A DNA stretch of 64,000 nt from Asterias rubens. Its lineage: Eukaryota > Echinodermata > Asteroidea > Forcipulatida > Asteriidae. Below the pieces are notes generated by a model. The model did no database searches, was not told the DNA's origin, and saw only the letters and a program-made list of their open reading frames with translations. The position numbers were made by a program, and so were the translations under genes. The stretch spans positions 4,204,554-4,268,553 of the forward strand of contig NC_047070.1 in assembly GCF_902459465.1 (NCBI RefSeq), in the 5' to 3' direction. Of the stretch, positions 8,979 to 20,386 are shown in pieces (positions within the stretch are counted from its first letter, which is position 1; each line of letters starts with the position of its first letter).

Positions 8979-11242
8979 CTGAAAACATTACACAATTTCT
9001 AAAATGGTCTACGGCACAAGCATCTGACCCCCCCCCCCCCCCCCACTTTAGTGGATACTGTATGCGTTGTTGCAGGGCGGGTTTACTTTTACAGCAGACA
9101 TACATACCTTGGTTATGTGAACCGACAGCAGTGGTTGGGTTGACATCATCTTTTTCATCCAGGGAGGGTGGGATGGGTTTTGATGTGACCGATGGGGGCG
9201 CTTGCTGACCCAGTAGGCCTCCTGCTGCACGAGCCGTAGGTCTCTCGGCGTGAATGCTCTGGTGACTCGCCCTCCGAGGGGGGAGACTTGAATTGTTCTC
9301 GTTGATTTGAACGGTCGGTGGGACGACAACGTGGTGAGTTTGCGGAGTTGGGTCATCTTCGTCGACGATCGTCCGGGGTTCCTTGGTCGTGGAGGCCGTG
9401 GGATGCAGGATCTCTTGCCTCCTTGGTTTATAATTAGTCAGCTCGGTGAATGTCCTGTTCACCGTTGGGGAGGCTGTGACACCACCACCACCGGGCACGG
9501 TCACCGTGCTTCCCTCGCTGAGACTCTGCCGTGTTGGCGTCGTCTTCTCCGGTGGGTCATCTTCAATATCTTTGGGTGTTTTCGGGATTGTTTCCGGCTG
9601 GTTGACTTTGGTCGATGCGGAAACGTTTGTTGGGTCTAAGCCTGGTTGCGCATATGGACTATAAGGGACAAGTGGAGGGAAAACGTTACAAACCTCATCA
9701 GTCTCCGTTTTTTCAAGATGAAATAATAAATACATGTTATGGTATTTTTATTTTTTGCATAGAGTTTCATGGTTGAGTGGTTTAGAGCATCGAATTCAAG
9801 TTCTGGTGGTTAAGTCATCGGAGTGTGGGTTCGAATCCCGGTCGTGGCACTTGTGTCCTTGAGCAAAGATACTTTACTGTGATTGATTCTCTTCACCCAG
9901 GGGTATAAATGGGTACCTGCGAGGGTAGCGGTTGATGTTGTGTATGAAAAAGCCTTTCGAGCACTACAGTTGCCCAGGTTGTATACTCCCCAGGGAGCTG
10001 AGACAGATTTAAGGGATGTTTTTGGCCCAAGACCAAGGCACTATGAGACGGTTATTGTGAAATGCGCTATTTATAAGAATTTGTTATTATAGGCTATTCA
10101 ACCACAAGTTGAATGAAATAAATCATTTTCAACTATAGTGTGAAATCTAAGAAACAACCTACCCTTCATTAGAAGTCTGAACTGTGTTACAAATCGCTGC
10201 CGTTCCAGTAGATCCAGGTTGTAACGTCACCGATGACGTCACGACTGGTTCTCGTTGAAGAGGAGGACGGTGACTTGGAATCACTTCGGAGATTCGGACC
10301 GATGAACAGCCGTCTGCTGACGTGGTATTCACCGACGGCTGTTTTCCGATCTCTACACATCTATAGAGCTTCTCGCCTATCTTGCAGGTGATGGTGGGTA
10401 GGGTGGGTTGCAAAGTTGAAGTGTTTGTGGGAACCACGGCGTTGGGTTTTGTTGGGTAACTAGTACAACCGGTTTGGTGGAGGCTGAAATGAAAAACACA
10501 GGAAAAGCACAATGGCACAAATTATCTTAAACAAAATCTTCTTATTAATTGCACATTAAAAAAACAAAAAAAAAACCCAAAAAACAACAACAGAAACAAC
10601 ATCAGCCATAAGCATGATAAGGCAGCTCATGAATTTTTGCCAAAAATAGGCCAATGTAAGGCTCAATTATTATTATCAAACGTGATTTGAATTTTGAGGT
10701 AAACGTGTCAAGACGTTCACGCTACAAAAAAGAGAAGAGAAAGATTTTTACCGATTATTCGACACTCCCTGTAGAATCGACGAACCGCTATTAACCGCAG
10801 CAGAAGCCGGTACCAAGTAGAACAACTGCCTCCCATCGTTAGAATCACCGTTTCCGATTCGCGAATTCGGGTAATCGGGAGTCGACGGCGTGAGAATCGT
10901 CAAGCTGTTGTTCATGTTGTTTGCTGGGCGAAACTGTTGTGGTAGAGGGTTTTGGCGGGAATGTGAGGTAACTGTTTGTGTGTTTACTCTGTGTTCGTCT
11001 GTTTTCTCGAGACAGGATTTGGCTACAGTATGAGTTGGTGGAGCATCGTGCAGCAGACGAGAGGGTGGCTTTTCGCGGCTTTGTACGGCATTAACCCTCT
11101 CTTGTTGAAGGAGATAAGGCCGGACAGTACCCGAGGTCGCCAGATTTGCGGAAGATATCAGTTGAACGGTCGGAATAGCTGCGTTCGGACCCAAGGAAAG
11201 ACTGCATCTATTTGACGTTGGTAAGTTCAATCCAGAGAGCAT
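8809..11242 (-). CDS. Gene A: four-exon low-complexity protein of unknown function
   Basis: I built this model from four minus-strand open segments joined by GT-AG sites whose phases all agree: 11242-10752, 10483-10163, 9658-9108 and 8978-8809 (510 residues). The junctions are phase 2, phase 2 and phase 1. The donor at 9107 is GTATGT and the acceptors end in pyrimidine-rich cAG or tAG. The protein is rich in Pro, Thr, Ser and Asn and looks disordered. One more ordered patch reads ITCKIGEKLYRCVEIGK. I recognise no domain. The last exon gives a hydrophobic tail (LSFGTLFYIFLIYY), which could be a membrane segment or a sign that the last exon is mis-modelled. No signal peptide is seen. Confidence 0.65.
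9108..9658 (-). CDS. Gene A exon 3
   Basis: It is bounded by a pyrimidine-rich acceptor ending CCCTTATAG and the donor AAG/GTATGT. It encodes a Pro/Thr-rich segment with PGGGG and acidic DEDD and DEKDD patches. Confidence 0.75.
9763..10091 (+). mobile_element. tRNA-derived SINE in intron 2 of gene A
   Basis: The head resembles a tRNA: TGGTTGAGTGG (A-box-like) is followed by a B box GGTTCGAATCC at 9828. A body with AAATGGGTACCTGCGAGGGT follows and the tail contains TGCGCTATTTATAAGAAT. This layout is typical of animal tRNA-derived SINEs. It lies opposite to the host gene. Confidence 0.75.
10163..10483 (-). CDS. Gene A exon 2
   Basis: The acceptor TTTTTCATTTCAG and the donor GTAGGT bound a 321-base exon. 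Its length is a multiple of three and both flanking introns are phase 2, so skipping it would keep the frame. Confidence 0.7.
10752..11242 (-). CDS. Gene A exon 1 (start codon)
   Basis: It opens at the ATG at 11242 (MLSGLNLP) and ends in phase 2 at a GTAAAAAT donor. The encoded part is Ser/Asn/Pro-rich and includes QLFYLVPASAAV. Confidence 0.65.
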
Positions 11243-12600
11243 TTTTGAATCCGTCTTTGTTGAGTATTCGTTGAAATATTGACGAATGTCTCTAGCCTTT
11301 TTTCACACTACAACCGATTTATTTCACAACGGCGGTCGAAAAAGATAAATAAATAAACACTGAATTTCTTCAGTAAACAGAAACTCGACTTCTAACTACA
11401 AATCGCACGTCATAAATGTAATACAAACCTATATTATTACATCATAATAATTGAATGTAAACAATGGAACAATGGAAAGGAACAAAGTGCGCCCGAATGA
11501 CAACTTTGAACACAAAGTATAAGTAACGCGCGCGCTGTCTGTTTCAGCGTCCATACGCTCGCGTGTGGTAGTTTACTAACACGTAATTTTACTGAGTGCG
11601 TCACACGCGGGCATTTCTGCAGCACGCCGCTGCTTTTTTTTGTTGCTCCAAACGATTGTCATTTAAGTTGTACGGACTTTCCCGTTTCATTGTTCAATTT
11701 TACAACAACTTGACCTTGTTGTTGATGTGCTGAGAAAAATGTTAACATCTGAGATTATAGCAACTCTTATAGACCTCCATGTTTCATCAGTCGTCTATTT
11801 GTTCTTACTAGCTCGGGATAGGCCTCTAGAATTATTGACTTAGTTTGATGATAAACAATAGAAAAGTGCACGCGCTGCGCACAACTCTTAGCCAATGACG
11901 TTTCACCCAAGGAAGATGGTGGTCACTGACGTCATGTGCAATCCATCTGTAGTGCCAATGTGTGTGGGTCTTGGAATTCCTTTCTTACATTAATCAATCA
12001 ATCGAATGTGTTCTTAATCATTTGTAACACAATTCCTGATATTGTTCATGTGATAAAGTATTGGTAGGTTATTCCCTTTGAAAAAGTCAGAGAGTAGGCG
12101 GTGAGAGCCTCCATCATTAGAGAACAAATATATCTTTTGTTCGTAGCGTTTACTCAAACTGTTTATAAATTGCATGGAGCTGTTTACTGTAAATAGTGTC
12201 TCGTCTGAAATGTCCATGAACACACTCATTGATGGAGGGCCACAATGACCTGTCCCCACGTGTTGCATCTCCCTGATGGCACTTCTATGGACCGTTCCGG
12301 CTTTCCACTAAGCTCCGCCCACAGCGCACGTGAGCAAGACACGTGTACGAGCACTCCCAATGACATTCTGCACGATTCTGCTGCGCGTGCCAAATATACG
12401 CGCACGCATGACCGAGTTTGTCCGACCACAATCATTGCTGTGATTGGTCAAAAATGGGTGAACGCGCACAGTTTGATTGACAGGCCGGATCGGTCCATTG
12501 TCTAACTAATTAACGACAAGATTTCCCCTCACTCCTTCTACTTTCAAATTGATATCCGATCCATTCCAGTCTGTTTGTCGCTAGTTGCTTAGTCCATGGA
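11243..12600. other. Intergenic upstream of gene A
   Basis: This probably holds the gene A promoter, although no TATA box is obvious. The section 12240-12490 is richer in GC, with CACGTG E-boxes and an inverted CCAAT box (GATTGGTC near 12445). No protein gene is supported. Confidence 0.4.
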
Positions 12601-12610
12601 GGAATAAATT

Positions 12611-12792
12611 AGTCTTGGTTCCAAGAACGAACGCTAGCGGGCGCTCTGTTTCTTTGATTTAGATCTAGAGTCTGTGCTAGAGCGCCCGCTAGCATTCGTT
12701 CATTTCAAGCGTGTACAGTTTTTGCCGTGCATAATCGGAACGTTGGTTGTGTGTGACCGCGCAACACCAATGGTCTTGGAACCAAGACTACT
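12611..12792. mobile_element. Foldback element with AGTCTTGGTTCCAAGA ends
   Basis: The left end AGTCTTGGTTCCAAGA is answered by TCTTGGAACCAAGACT on the right. An internal inverted pair is GCTAGCGGGCGCTCT / AGAGCGCCCGCTAGC. A longer relative lies at 54449-54936. Confidence 0.7.
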
Positions 12793-13272
12793 AGTTGCTC
12801 TGCCTCCTCACATCCTTGGACTTAATCCTTCCAGCGCTATGCTGGGCGTCCTCCCTCGTTGGCATGGTGTGATGAAATCATTAGATGTGGTCCTAACTTA
12901 ACATATTTTGTCATATACCAGCTCTGCAATTATTTAGTTTCTGCGTATGAATGTATGGCACCACGCCATTATTTGCTTCAAAATGATTGACATGATAAAG
13001 CTTCAACTTTTGTATACAAATTTTCCCATAGTTGTTTTCTTTCTTCTTTCCCCTAAAACCCCGTATACATGCATTGTGACGGTTAAGGGATTTGTTGTTG
13101 TTCGATGTATGCGTATCATATATTTTTCCCGTGTTCCTTCTTCATACATTACTATTACTTTTACAGTTTTATAATCATCACTGTCTCTGTGTGTAATAGA
13201 CTTAATGCCATTTTAATTCTAGTTGTAATGTTTTTCTTCAGCTTTTCAGTTTCGTTACTTTTCACGTAATAC

Positions 13273-13789
13273 TCTGCTGCCGGTGTCGCGTGCAATTATG
13301 TCCTCTATGCAATGTTATCCGGAGGACATAATTGCATATGCAATATTGTCCGCCGGACGGTTTTGCATATGCAATCGTGTCCGCCCGGACGCTGCTGCAT
13401 AATGCAATTGTGTCTGCCCGGACACATTTGCATATGCAGTTGTGTCCGCCCCCGTGCAAAACCGTCATTGCAGTAAATTAAACGCCCTTGGTCGACGGAA
13501 TACGTTCGCCATTTTTGTTTTACAAGCTAAGTGCATGTAATGAATGACATGGGAAATGTTCGGCCGTTAGGTATTCGCTGCAATCATAAAATACGTGAAT
13601 ATTCATGCTGCATATACGTAGGTTCAGTGCATGCACGCTCGTTTACGCGCACACCATACATGTACAGTCGATGTACGTCCACCGGAAGGTTTTTGCATAG
13701 CTCCGGACACGATTGCATATATAGAAAAAAAAAGTCCTGAGTGGACAGTATTGTATGGCGGACACAATTGCATCTGACACCGGCAGGGA
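13273..13789. mobile_element. Palindromic element with repeated TTGCATATGCAA modules
   Basis: The ends are inverted: CTGCCGGTGTC...TGCAATTATGTCC on the left and GGACACAATTGCA...GACACCGGCAG on the right. Between 13300 and 13455 a ~42-45 bp module (GCATATGCAAT, then GTGTCCGCC) recurs about four times. The rest is unique. There is no protein capacity; the 68-codon minus ORF here is a by-product of the module repeat. Confidence 0.7.
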
Positions 13790-14094
13790 TTTGGATTTTT
13801 TTTTTTTTTTTAAATTAAATTAAACCATTGAATGATAAAAAACGTAGGTCTGATTGGGGTAGCCTCCTACAGGCTGGCACTCTGACAGACTGCTCCCAAT
13901 GTCTACGTATGATCCTAAAATAGGATTTCAGGCGACGTTTGGTCAGTACATCATTCGTATCTCCTCGCCTGGTTGTGTATTACTCACTCTATCTTAAAGC
14001 CTGAAAGGGACTTTCTGAAAGGAATATCAATTCATAACTTCAATCTTCCCTGAGTTTTACCGTCTTATTCGTCTCTCATACGTCTTATATTTTT

Positions 14095-14466
14095 TTAAAG
14101 GCACTTGACACTTTAGGTAATTACCCATAGAAACATTGTGAGAAACGACTCCCTCTGAAGTAAAGTACAGTTTTTGAGAAAGAGGTTATGAACTGAAATA
14201 TTTTAATATTGAAAGAGATTCAAATATTTTAATGAGAAATAACCTCTTTCTCAAAAGCTGTACGTTACTTCAGAGGGAGTGATTTCTCACAATGTTTATC
14301 TGCATTCTTTCTCAGACATTCTAACAGTATCAATGGTGTTTTTCTTATATTATTCTCTTGCAACTTTTAAGACAATCGAACCCGAATTTTTACACATTTT
14401 GTTATTTTTGCATGATGTTGGGATATTGGTTGTTGACAAATTTTACCAAACGTGTCCAGTGCATAA
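14095..14466. mobile_element. Foldback element, family 1
   Basis: It starts TTAAAGGCACTTGACAC and ends GTGTCCAGTGCATAA. Interior arms around TTTCTCACAATGTTTAT and CTCCCTCTGAAGTAA are inverted about a diverged centre. Confidence 0.75.
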
Positions 14467-15842
14467 TGGCAACGTGAGGACACCATAGCGTGGAAACTTA
14501 GCGCCACTCTGTCTATGAGCGTTTTACAAACAATCCACAATAATCGCCAAGCTTAGCATTGCACTTATACAAAGTTGGCCTTAAAAGTGTCCATTTTAAT
14601 TGGCGATTAGTATAATTTATAGATGTCTTCGTGGGCAATTTTGTCTCGTAAATGATTTATTAGTTTTAATTACTTGTTTGACGCTCAAGGGCGCATCACA
14701 AGATAGCCATGATTGGTTTGAGAATTCTTTTTAAATATTTTTTTTTTACTACACTTAAAAGATTTTATTTTATTTGTTGAGTATACCTATCACTTTGTGA
14801 AGGTGACGTAAAACCGACAGCGGTAGTGACTTGTTTAGCATCAGTGAAAGTTTTACTGTACCTTTAGTCTTACTGTTCAAGTCTTGGTTCGAGGTGTTGA
14901 AAAGGTGTGTGGTTGTAAGATTTAACGGTGTTGGTTTTTGAGGCCGGGTGTCTAGTCCCTGTCCTCGCACGTGTTATTATAGTTTACCCTCCGGTTTGGC
15001 AGCGATGGAGGGGCCATGCTGTTTCTACTGTAACGCCCTCAACTAGTTAGAGAACGACCTCTCGTTACTTAACATGAATAATGCATTAGCTTACTGCTGA
15101 CCAATGAGAATGTTTTACTGTGACTGGTCCCCTGTCTTTATCCGCAAGAATAAATGCAGATTTGTTTATCAGAACCAGCGATTTATTTGGACACAATCAT
15201 TTCATTGGATAAACGTGCAGTGACGTAAGCTTTACATAATTATTGCTGTGTTTTGAATGGTCAAAGTGTGGTGTTGGCGCAGCTCACAAACATAACCTCG
15301 GACTAGTTCAAACATATGGAAAGCTTACGTCTGGTCGTCTGCATAGTGTCTGCTAATGTATGTAGGATTTGACTGCGTTTAATGTGAAATGAATGTAGGT
15401 GAATATTTAGGTGATTATGGGCGGGATTGACCCAGGCTATAGAGGCCACTCTCTTGCATTATTCACGAGTCTCGACTCGTGTGACGTCAGATCTTCAGGC
15501 TAGAGGAATAGAACAATAATTAGGGGGCGCACTTCACATGGACCGATTGATTTCTTAAACTTATACAATCGAAAGCTGATGTACTTCTTTTACCAATAGT
15601 TTGTATTGTCACTAATTTTAAGAGCTGCATCAAACGTATCTTTACTAATTTATATAACTATAGCCTAAGTGTTCAACGTGTTAATTATTCATAGCGTGTT
15701 TCATCAAGGGCGAGTCTAATTGGCTTGTCATTATAATTAAGCCATGCATTGTTTGATATCACACAAAAAAGCAATATTATCTTTTTAGTATTTTGTTGAG
15801 TATGACAAATTACGCTTCTCCGCTTTCCGCTGTGAGGTTTGG
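14467..15842. other. Intergenic, no gene seen
   Basis: This is AT-rich sequence with scattered repeat fragments. One (15124-15160, CTGGTCC..GTCTTTATCCGCAAG) matches a block at about 35945. The last ~500 bases should hold the lectin gene's upstream control region. Confidence 0.4.
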
Positions 15843-15849
15843 TATAAAA
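15843..15849 (+). promoter_or_regulatory. TATA box of the lectin/PAN gene
   Basis: TATAAAA lies 82 bases before the chosen start codon at 15925. That places a transcription start near 15873 and a 5' UTR of about 50 bases. It also argues against the longer ORF start at 15793, which lies upstream of the TATA box. Confidence 0.65.
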
Positions 15850-15924
15850 ACGGAGGCTTCCGTGACTTGTCGGCAATATTTCGCAGCAGTTGTTCACGAG
15901 CTCGTTCTTGGTTTATCTTTCAAG

Positions 15925-16677
15925 ATGATAGCTGGTATTGTGAGAATTGTTTGTGTCAGCTTGGTGGCTGTTGTGGTGTCGGGGTATGTTACCTGTAATC
16001 CCCACAACCGCCGTATTTGCCACCCGGACTGGCGGAAATGGAAGGACCACTGCTACCGTCTGACGGACTCAACCAGCAGGTGGCAAGCGTCGATGGTGTG
16101 CTACAACTTGGGCGGCACGATGGCATCACCCCGAACCCTAGAGGAAAACCAGTTCTTCGTTCAGCAGATACCCGATGGTGATGATCTGCTCTATCTGCCC
16201 TGTTTGAAACACAGTAATGGAGGATGGTATTGTACGGATCGTCCGGGATATGTCGAGCTGTCCCCACTGTGGGCGGAAGGAGAACCCGGTGATCGTGCTG
16301 CTGAGGATTGCACGATCATGTTGACGGTGAGTGGCCTGTGGCATGCTTCTAGCTGTGATGGCCTCACCAGCAGAGCCTTGTGTAGGAGGGATGCTATCTG
16401 CTCCTCAAGGAGATCCCATGATGCCGCTCTGTGGGAACGGGTGCCTCTTTGCCACATCGGGCAGAACATCGACGCATTCAGAAGCAAGACCGCCATCGGG
16501 TGTGCCTCAGCCTGCTTCAACGAGCCAAGCTGTCGCTCCTTCAACGTCTTAAACAATGATCCGAGCAGTGACGAGATACTGTGCCAGCTAAACACTGCAT
16601 CGCTATCCGACCAAGCACGATTCAACGGCATTGGAGGTGAGCCTTCGTGCAGTGCGTACAGGTACCAGCTCGGCTAA
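15925..16677 (+). CDS. Secreted C-type lectin-like/PAN protein
   Basis: This single-exon ORF encodes 250 residues. Residues 1-24 form a signal peptide with a Val-rich core. A C-type lectin-like domain runs from about Cys32 to Cys153, with the expected cysteines (32, 43, 59, 129, 144, 153) and the loop WAEGEPGDRAAEDC. A PAN/Apple-like module follows (176-250; Cys176, 193, 197, 203, 220, 242). The Ca2+/sugar-site motifs are not canonical: EPN reads EPG and WND reads WHA, and the WIGL core is missing. Calcium-dependent sugar binding is therefore doubtful. The start was chosen for the TATA box at 15843 and the signal peptide. The domains suggest an extracellular recognition or coat protein, but that role is inference. 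A broken relative lies at 55390-55935. Confidence 0.88.
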   Translation: MIAGIVRIVCVSLVAVVVSGYVTCNPHNRRICHPDWRKWKDHCYRLTDSTSRWQASMVCYNLGGTMASPRTLEENQFFVQQIPDGDDLLYLPCLKHSNGGWYCTDRPGYVELSPLWAEGEPGDRAAEDCTIMLTVSGLWHASSCDGLTSRALCRRDAICSSRRSHDAALWERVPLCHIGQNIDAFRSKTAIGCASACFNEPSCRSFNVLNNDPSSDEILCQLNTASLSDQARFNGIGGEPSCSAYRYQLG

Positions 16678-18795
16678 TTGAAAACAAGTAGGATTTGAAA
16701 CTTTGCATGGTGGAGGTTCAAGTTATTACAGTAGCACCATATAAATATCTCTTTTGAGTAGTATTGGTTCCGAAAACAAGCAAAAGGGTTATGAAACAAC
16801 GGCTACAAGCTACCCAATAACTTGTACTTTAGAGACCATGGAGTCTAATCACGTGGTTTATGACGTCAGTCCAACGCATGTTGATGTATAATTTAAAATT
16901 CCTGTAACATATTATAGAATATTTTCCGTAACAGTTCGAATGTACTTTGCACGGCATCGTGTCAGTGACCTGAAAACACTTCAAGTTGATCTAAAAGTAG
17001 CTACTTGGAAACTGCATCACGGTTTTTCGATTAGAGTATAACATTGGATGTTTTTTTTTAGATCGCTAGTCGCCATTTCATCAAACGTATACTAGATGAA
17101 CCTCACCAACATTTCGCTGCTCATTTAAAATTTTGAAAACGACAAAGACAGTTCGTTTTGTTTGAGATTCTGTGCCTGTACTTTCGGATAATGCCTGCTG
17201 TTCAGAACATTAACTTGACTTGGGGCAGGCGAATTAACAACGTGGTGAAGCTCTGAAGTGACACAAGTGTCGTCGTTTGACATTGTTTTTGTGACTGATA
17301 CGCTAATGTACTGCTTATGATGAGCCCTCATAGGAGTGACTGCTAGAACTACCCCCCCCCACACTCAATAGACCTTTTTCATGGTGCAGCCATATTGAAT
17401 ACCCTCCATTGATATCAATGTAACCAAACCGAGGCTGGAAGAAAAAATTAGTCTGGTTCCTAATTGCAAAGTGATTATTAGCATTCATTATTGTTATTTG
17501 ATACAAGGAACATGACCAAGATGGAGGTAGCATGATAAAGGTCTATAGATGCAATCGATCAATCCATGTGTTCTGTGACAGCAGTATAGGCCTACTCTAG
17601 ATTGTTGTGACGGCATCAACTGCTACACAACATACGTTCGGATCATCGTTTGGTTTATTTCTGTCAATGGAATGCAGATTTGTATACGCAAAGTTATTTA
17701 TAAAAAGAGACAACAAAAGTCACCTGTCGAAAGTTTCAGCCGAGCACATTTTCTAGTTGTTGAGAAAACAACAAAATTAGTTTAAAAAAAACTGAAGGCC
17801 CCTACTTGTGTTTTGTCTTCTTCAAAAACGACGAATCCATCCACGTTAAAGCGAGGTGTCATCTCTATAGAGGGCAGCATTCAAACGGACACCATGGATG
17901 ATCTCAAAACTTGCCTATGCAGGCGATCTTCGCAGACTGGACATAGGCTAAATAAGAGCCAAAGTAAATGGATATAGGCCTAACCGCAGGGAACGTTTTT
18001 ATCCAGCACTATTGTACAGCGAAATCTTTCGACTGAAATTTTGTATGTACAATGAATGCTAATATTGAGAGGCAAAATGATGAATTTTGAGTAGCAACTA
18101 ATACATTTTGCGTAGCATTTTGCACTGCTAAAAGGGAAATCGTTTACTGAACCGTATCAGTTCAACCGGGAAATCGTCGCCAAACTGAGATTTTAACACA
18201 AATTCAGGTCTCGAACATAGGCCAATATCATGTGATACGTGTATACAAATATATTTACGAATTTGTGTAAGAATTGCAAGATTGAAACGGCGCAACTTGT
18301 GCAGCGCCCTCGTTGTTCAATAAAAGCCTCCTCCAGCAACTCGGTCGGGGATCGGGTATGCGGCGTGTGTGTAGTCATGGCAACCTACTACAGCTGTCCA
18401 AACGTGGCTGATACAAAACAAAAATGAATCAAATAATATTGACGTTGTTTACAATTCACCGTGTACCATGTGTGTGACAAAGGGGAGCACGGATGGGTCC
18501 CTAGTCTTCGCTAGACGACGGGTCAGTGAGAGGGTGATCCCTCAGCAAGCAATACGGAGGCCGGCTAGCTCTGACGTGCGTGCGCCGTACAAAGGCAAAA
18601 CGAATCAAGAAGAAATGGACTAACTTTATTGATCGGGTTACTTATCCCATGGAGCTCTAGGGTTTATGTGTTTTCACAACAACACGTCCTGTGTGACGTC
18701 GTGAATATTTGAAACCTTTTTTTGAGTATTCCTTGAATTGGAACTACTCTGTGTGGTGTGGTGGGTGAGTCAAGCCTGTAGTGAGTGCTGAGAAA
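16678..18795. other. Intergenic with a small foldback element
   Basis: No gene is seen. A MITE-like element spans about 17366-17549: AATAGACCTTTTTCATG on the left answers CATGATAAAGGTCTAT on the right. A related interior block (TGTAACCAAAGCGAGGCT) recurs near 43510. Confidence 0.5.
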
Positions 18796-18900
18796 ATGGT
18801 CACATTTCTCGATCAGCAGTTTGTGTCAGCAGAACACCAGTTGAGGAATTCTATCCCCATTCAACTGTCTCTGAGGACTTTCAAGGCAGGTTTTTTTTAA
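18796..18900 (+). CDS. Possible micro-ORF or upstream ORF, 34 codons
   Basis: ATG lies in a good initiation context (GAAAATGG). It encodes MVTFLDQQFVSAEH and ends at TAA 18898. It sits about 600 bases before gene B and could be an upstream ORF in a longer 5' leader. A possible donor lies at its end (GCAG/GTTTTT). No family is recognised, and chance is a fair alternative. Confidence 0.2.
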   Translation: MVTFLDQQFVSAEHQLRNSIPIQLSLRTFKAGFF

Positions 18901-19500
18901 CGATAACAGAGTGGTTCTATAATGGCTCATTGAATTTTAGCTTGATGAAAAGGCTTTTAATCTTATCGACGCATGGGGTGGCCGGGCCAGTGTGCTGAAA
19001 ACCACCGGAGCAAAGCAGTCTGAAAAGCGCTAACTGCTGGTCGAATCCCGGACTTTTGTCAACTCTGTTTATAATGAAAAGTGGCTTTATCTCTGGAGGG
19101 TTCAAGCCGGTTAGAATGGAGTTAGTTTACAGCTTGATGTTTCTTATGGAGATTTTTGTTCGCCCCCGATTCTCAAAAGGTTTGATGACCTTGTATAGAT
19201 GATCATTAGTGTGTATGCACGCTCGGTTATAACGCACGTTGTTCGTCACGCAAGGTGTTATTAGTATTGTTAATGTGGGATTTTTGTTTTACGATCGTAT
19301 ACTTGGAATACATCAGACGGCTGTTCAGCCATTTCTCGCCACAGTGATATTCGTTATGGATCTTGTGTTTGCTAACCGTCTCGCCAACAGTAAAGAAGCG
19401 GGGAAATTTAATTAATATGTTCTCAGTCTTGCGCATGAGTGTAAAAGTGTACATGAAATAGTTGTTCGTTGATGTGATCGCTTTGGAGGATTGATTTAAG

Positions 19501-20386
19501 ATGACTACTCCTCCACCGCCATCTCCACAGGACAACCATTTTTGGAAATCCCAATCCCGACAGCAGATTTCACCTCATCACCAACCCCATGACTCCAGCC
19601 TCAAATCTGTCCACTTTAACGGTAAAATGAAGTTGGGAAAGACGACGAGTTGCCCCTCGACGCAGGGGGAGCTTCCCCCGCTCGTTGGAGTCCCACACAT
19701 CCAGGAAAAATCCCGGTTCCACAACCCAACGACGCCGGACTCCACTGCAAGCCAAACTTTACATCATGTGCCACTATCGGAGAGTGAATTTTCCCCTGCA
19801 GCAAGCGCCGGAAGCCCGCTCATACACCGCCGACTTAAGTTCATGGTGCGACAGTGTTCGGACTCGGAACTTCTAAAACACCGCGGGAATCCGAACTTGC
19901 CATCGGGGGGAAGCGCGGCTGCGAGCCCCGTGCCCATTCCGCATCCTCCGGATACAAGTCCCCGTTCTCGCAACTCTTCCGGATCAAACTCACCTCAGGT
20001 TTTCCGTAAACCCTATTTACTAAACCCCGCCGTGGCCGGAGTGACTAGAGCGAGTCGGTCGTTGGAAGGTTCCCCGATGAATGTCCGTAGAAAACGAGGA
20101 GGTGCGAAGCAGCAGCAAGGTGGTGGGGAGTCACCAACGCCGACCGGAAACGAACCGGGAAAGACCCGTCGAACTAGACCCTTCTCGTTCGGCTCTTTTA
20201 CGGATGTCTTACAACATGTAGCTAACACGGGAGAAGCTTCACCGAGGAGCGGAGGTTCACCGTATATTGTCCGAAGGTCAGCGAGCCTGCGGGGCGGGAC
20301 CCTCATGCCGTCTAGTCGACCCGACACACCCGCCACGGAGTCGATGTACGACACCAGGAAGTCACACCACCACTCGTCATCATCAG
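19501..20386 (+). CDS. Gene B exon 1
   Basis: This open GC-rich stretch encodes MTTPPPPSP to the SHHHSSSSG junction. Beyond the GTAATT donor the frame turns AT-rich and non-protein-like (LYLFIFFLK...), which confirms the exon end. Confidence 0.75.

Noticed and set aside
9048..9664. 102- and 110-codon ORFs overlapping gene A exon 3
   Set aside because: They are shadow frames of a GC-rich exon. The exon 3 frame has matching splice sites and its neighbours agree in phase.
9763..9840. A true tRNA gene at the B box 9828
   Set aside because: A- and B-box-like words are present, but the acceptor and anticodon stems do not pair and a SINE body follows. The same applies at 34868 and 33951.
12245..12505. 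86-codon plus and 69-codon minus ORFs in a GC-richer stretch
   Set aside because: Both strands are open because of base composition. There is no domain, splice context or conserved pattern, and the stretch looks regulatory or repetitive instead.
16327..16332. Splice donor GTGAGT inside the lectin gene
   Set aside because: Reading continues into the required GLW...C part of the lectin domain, so splicing here would destroy it.
16138..16631. 146-codon minus-strand ORF across the lectin gene
   Set aside because: It is antisense to a clear lectin/PAN domain and has no recognisable content.
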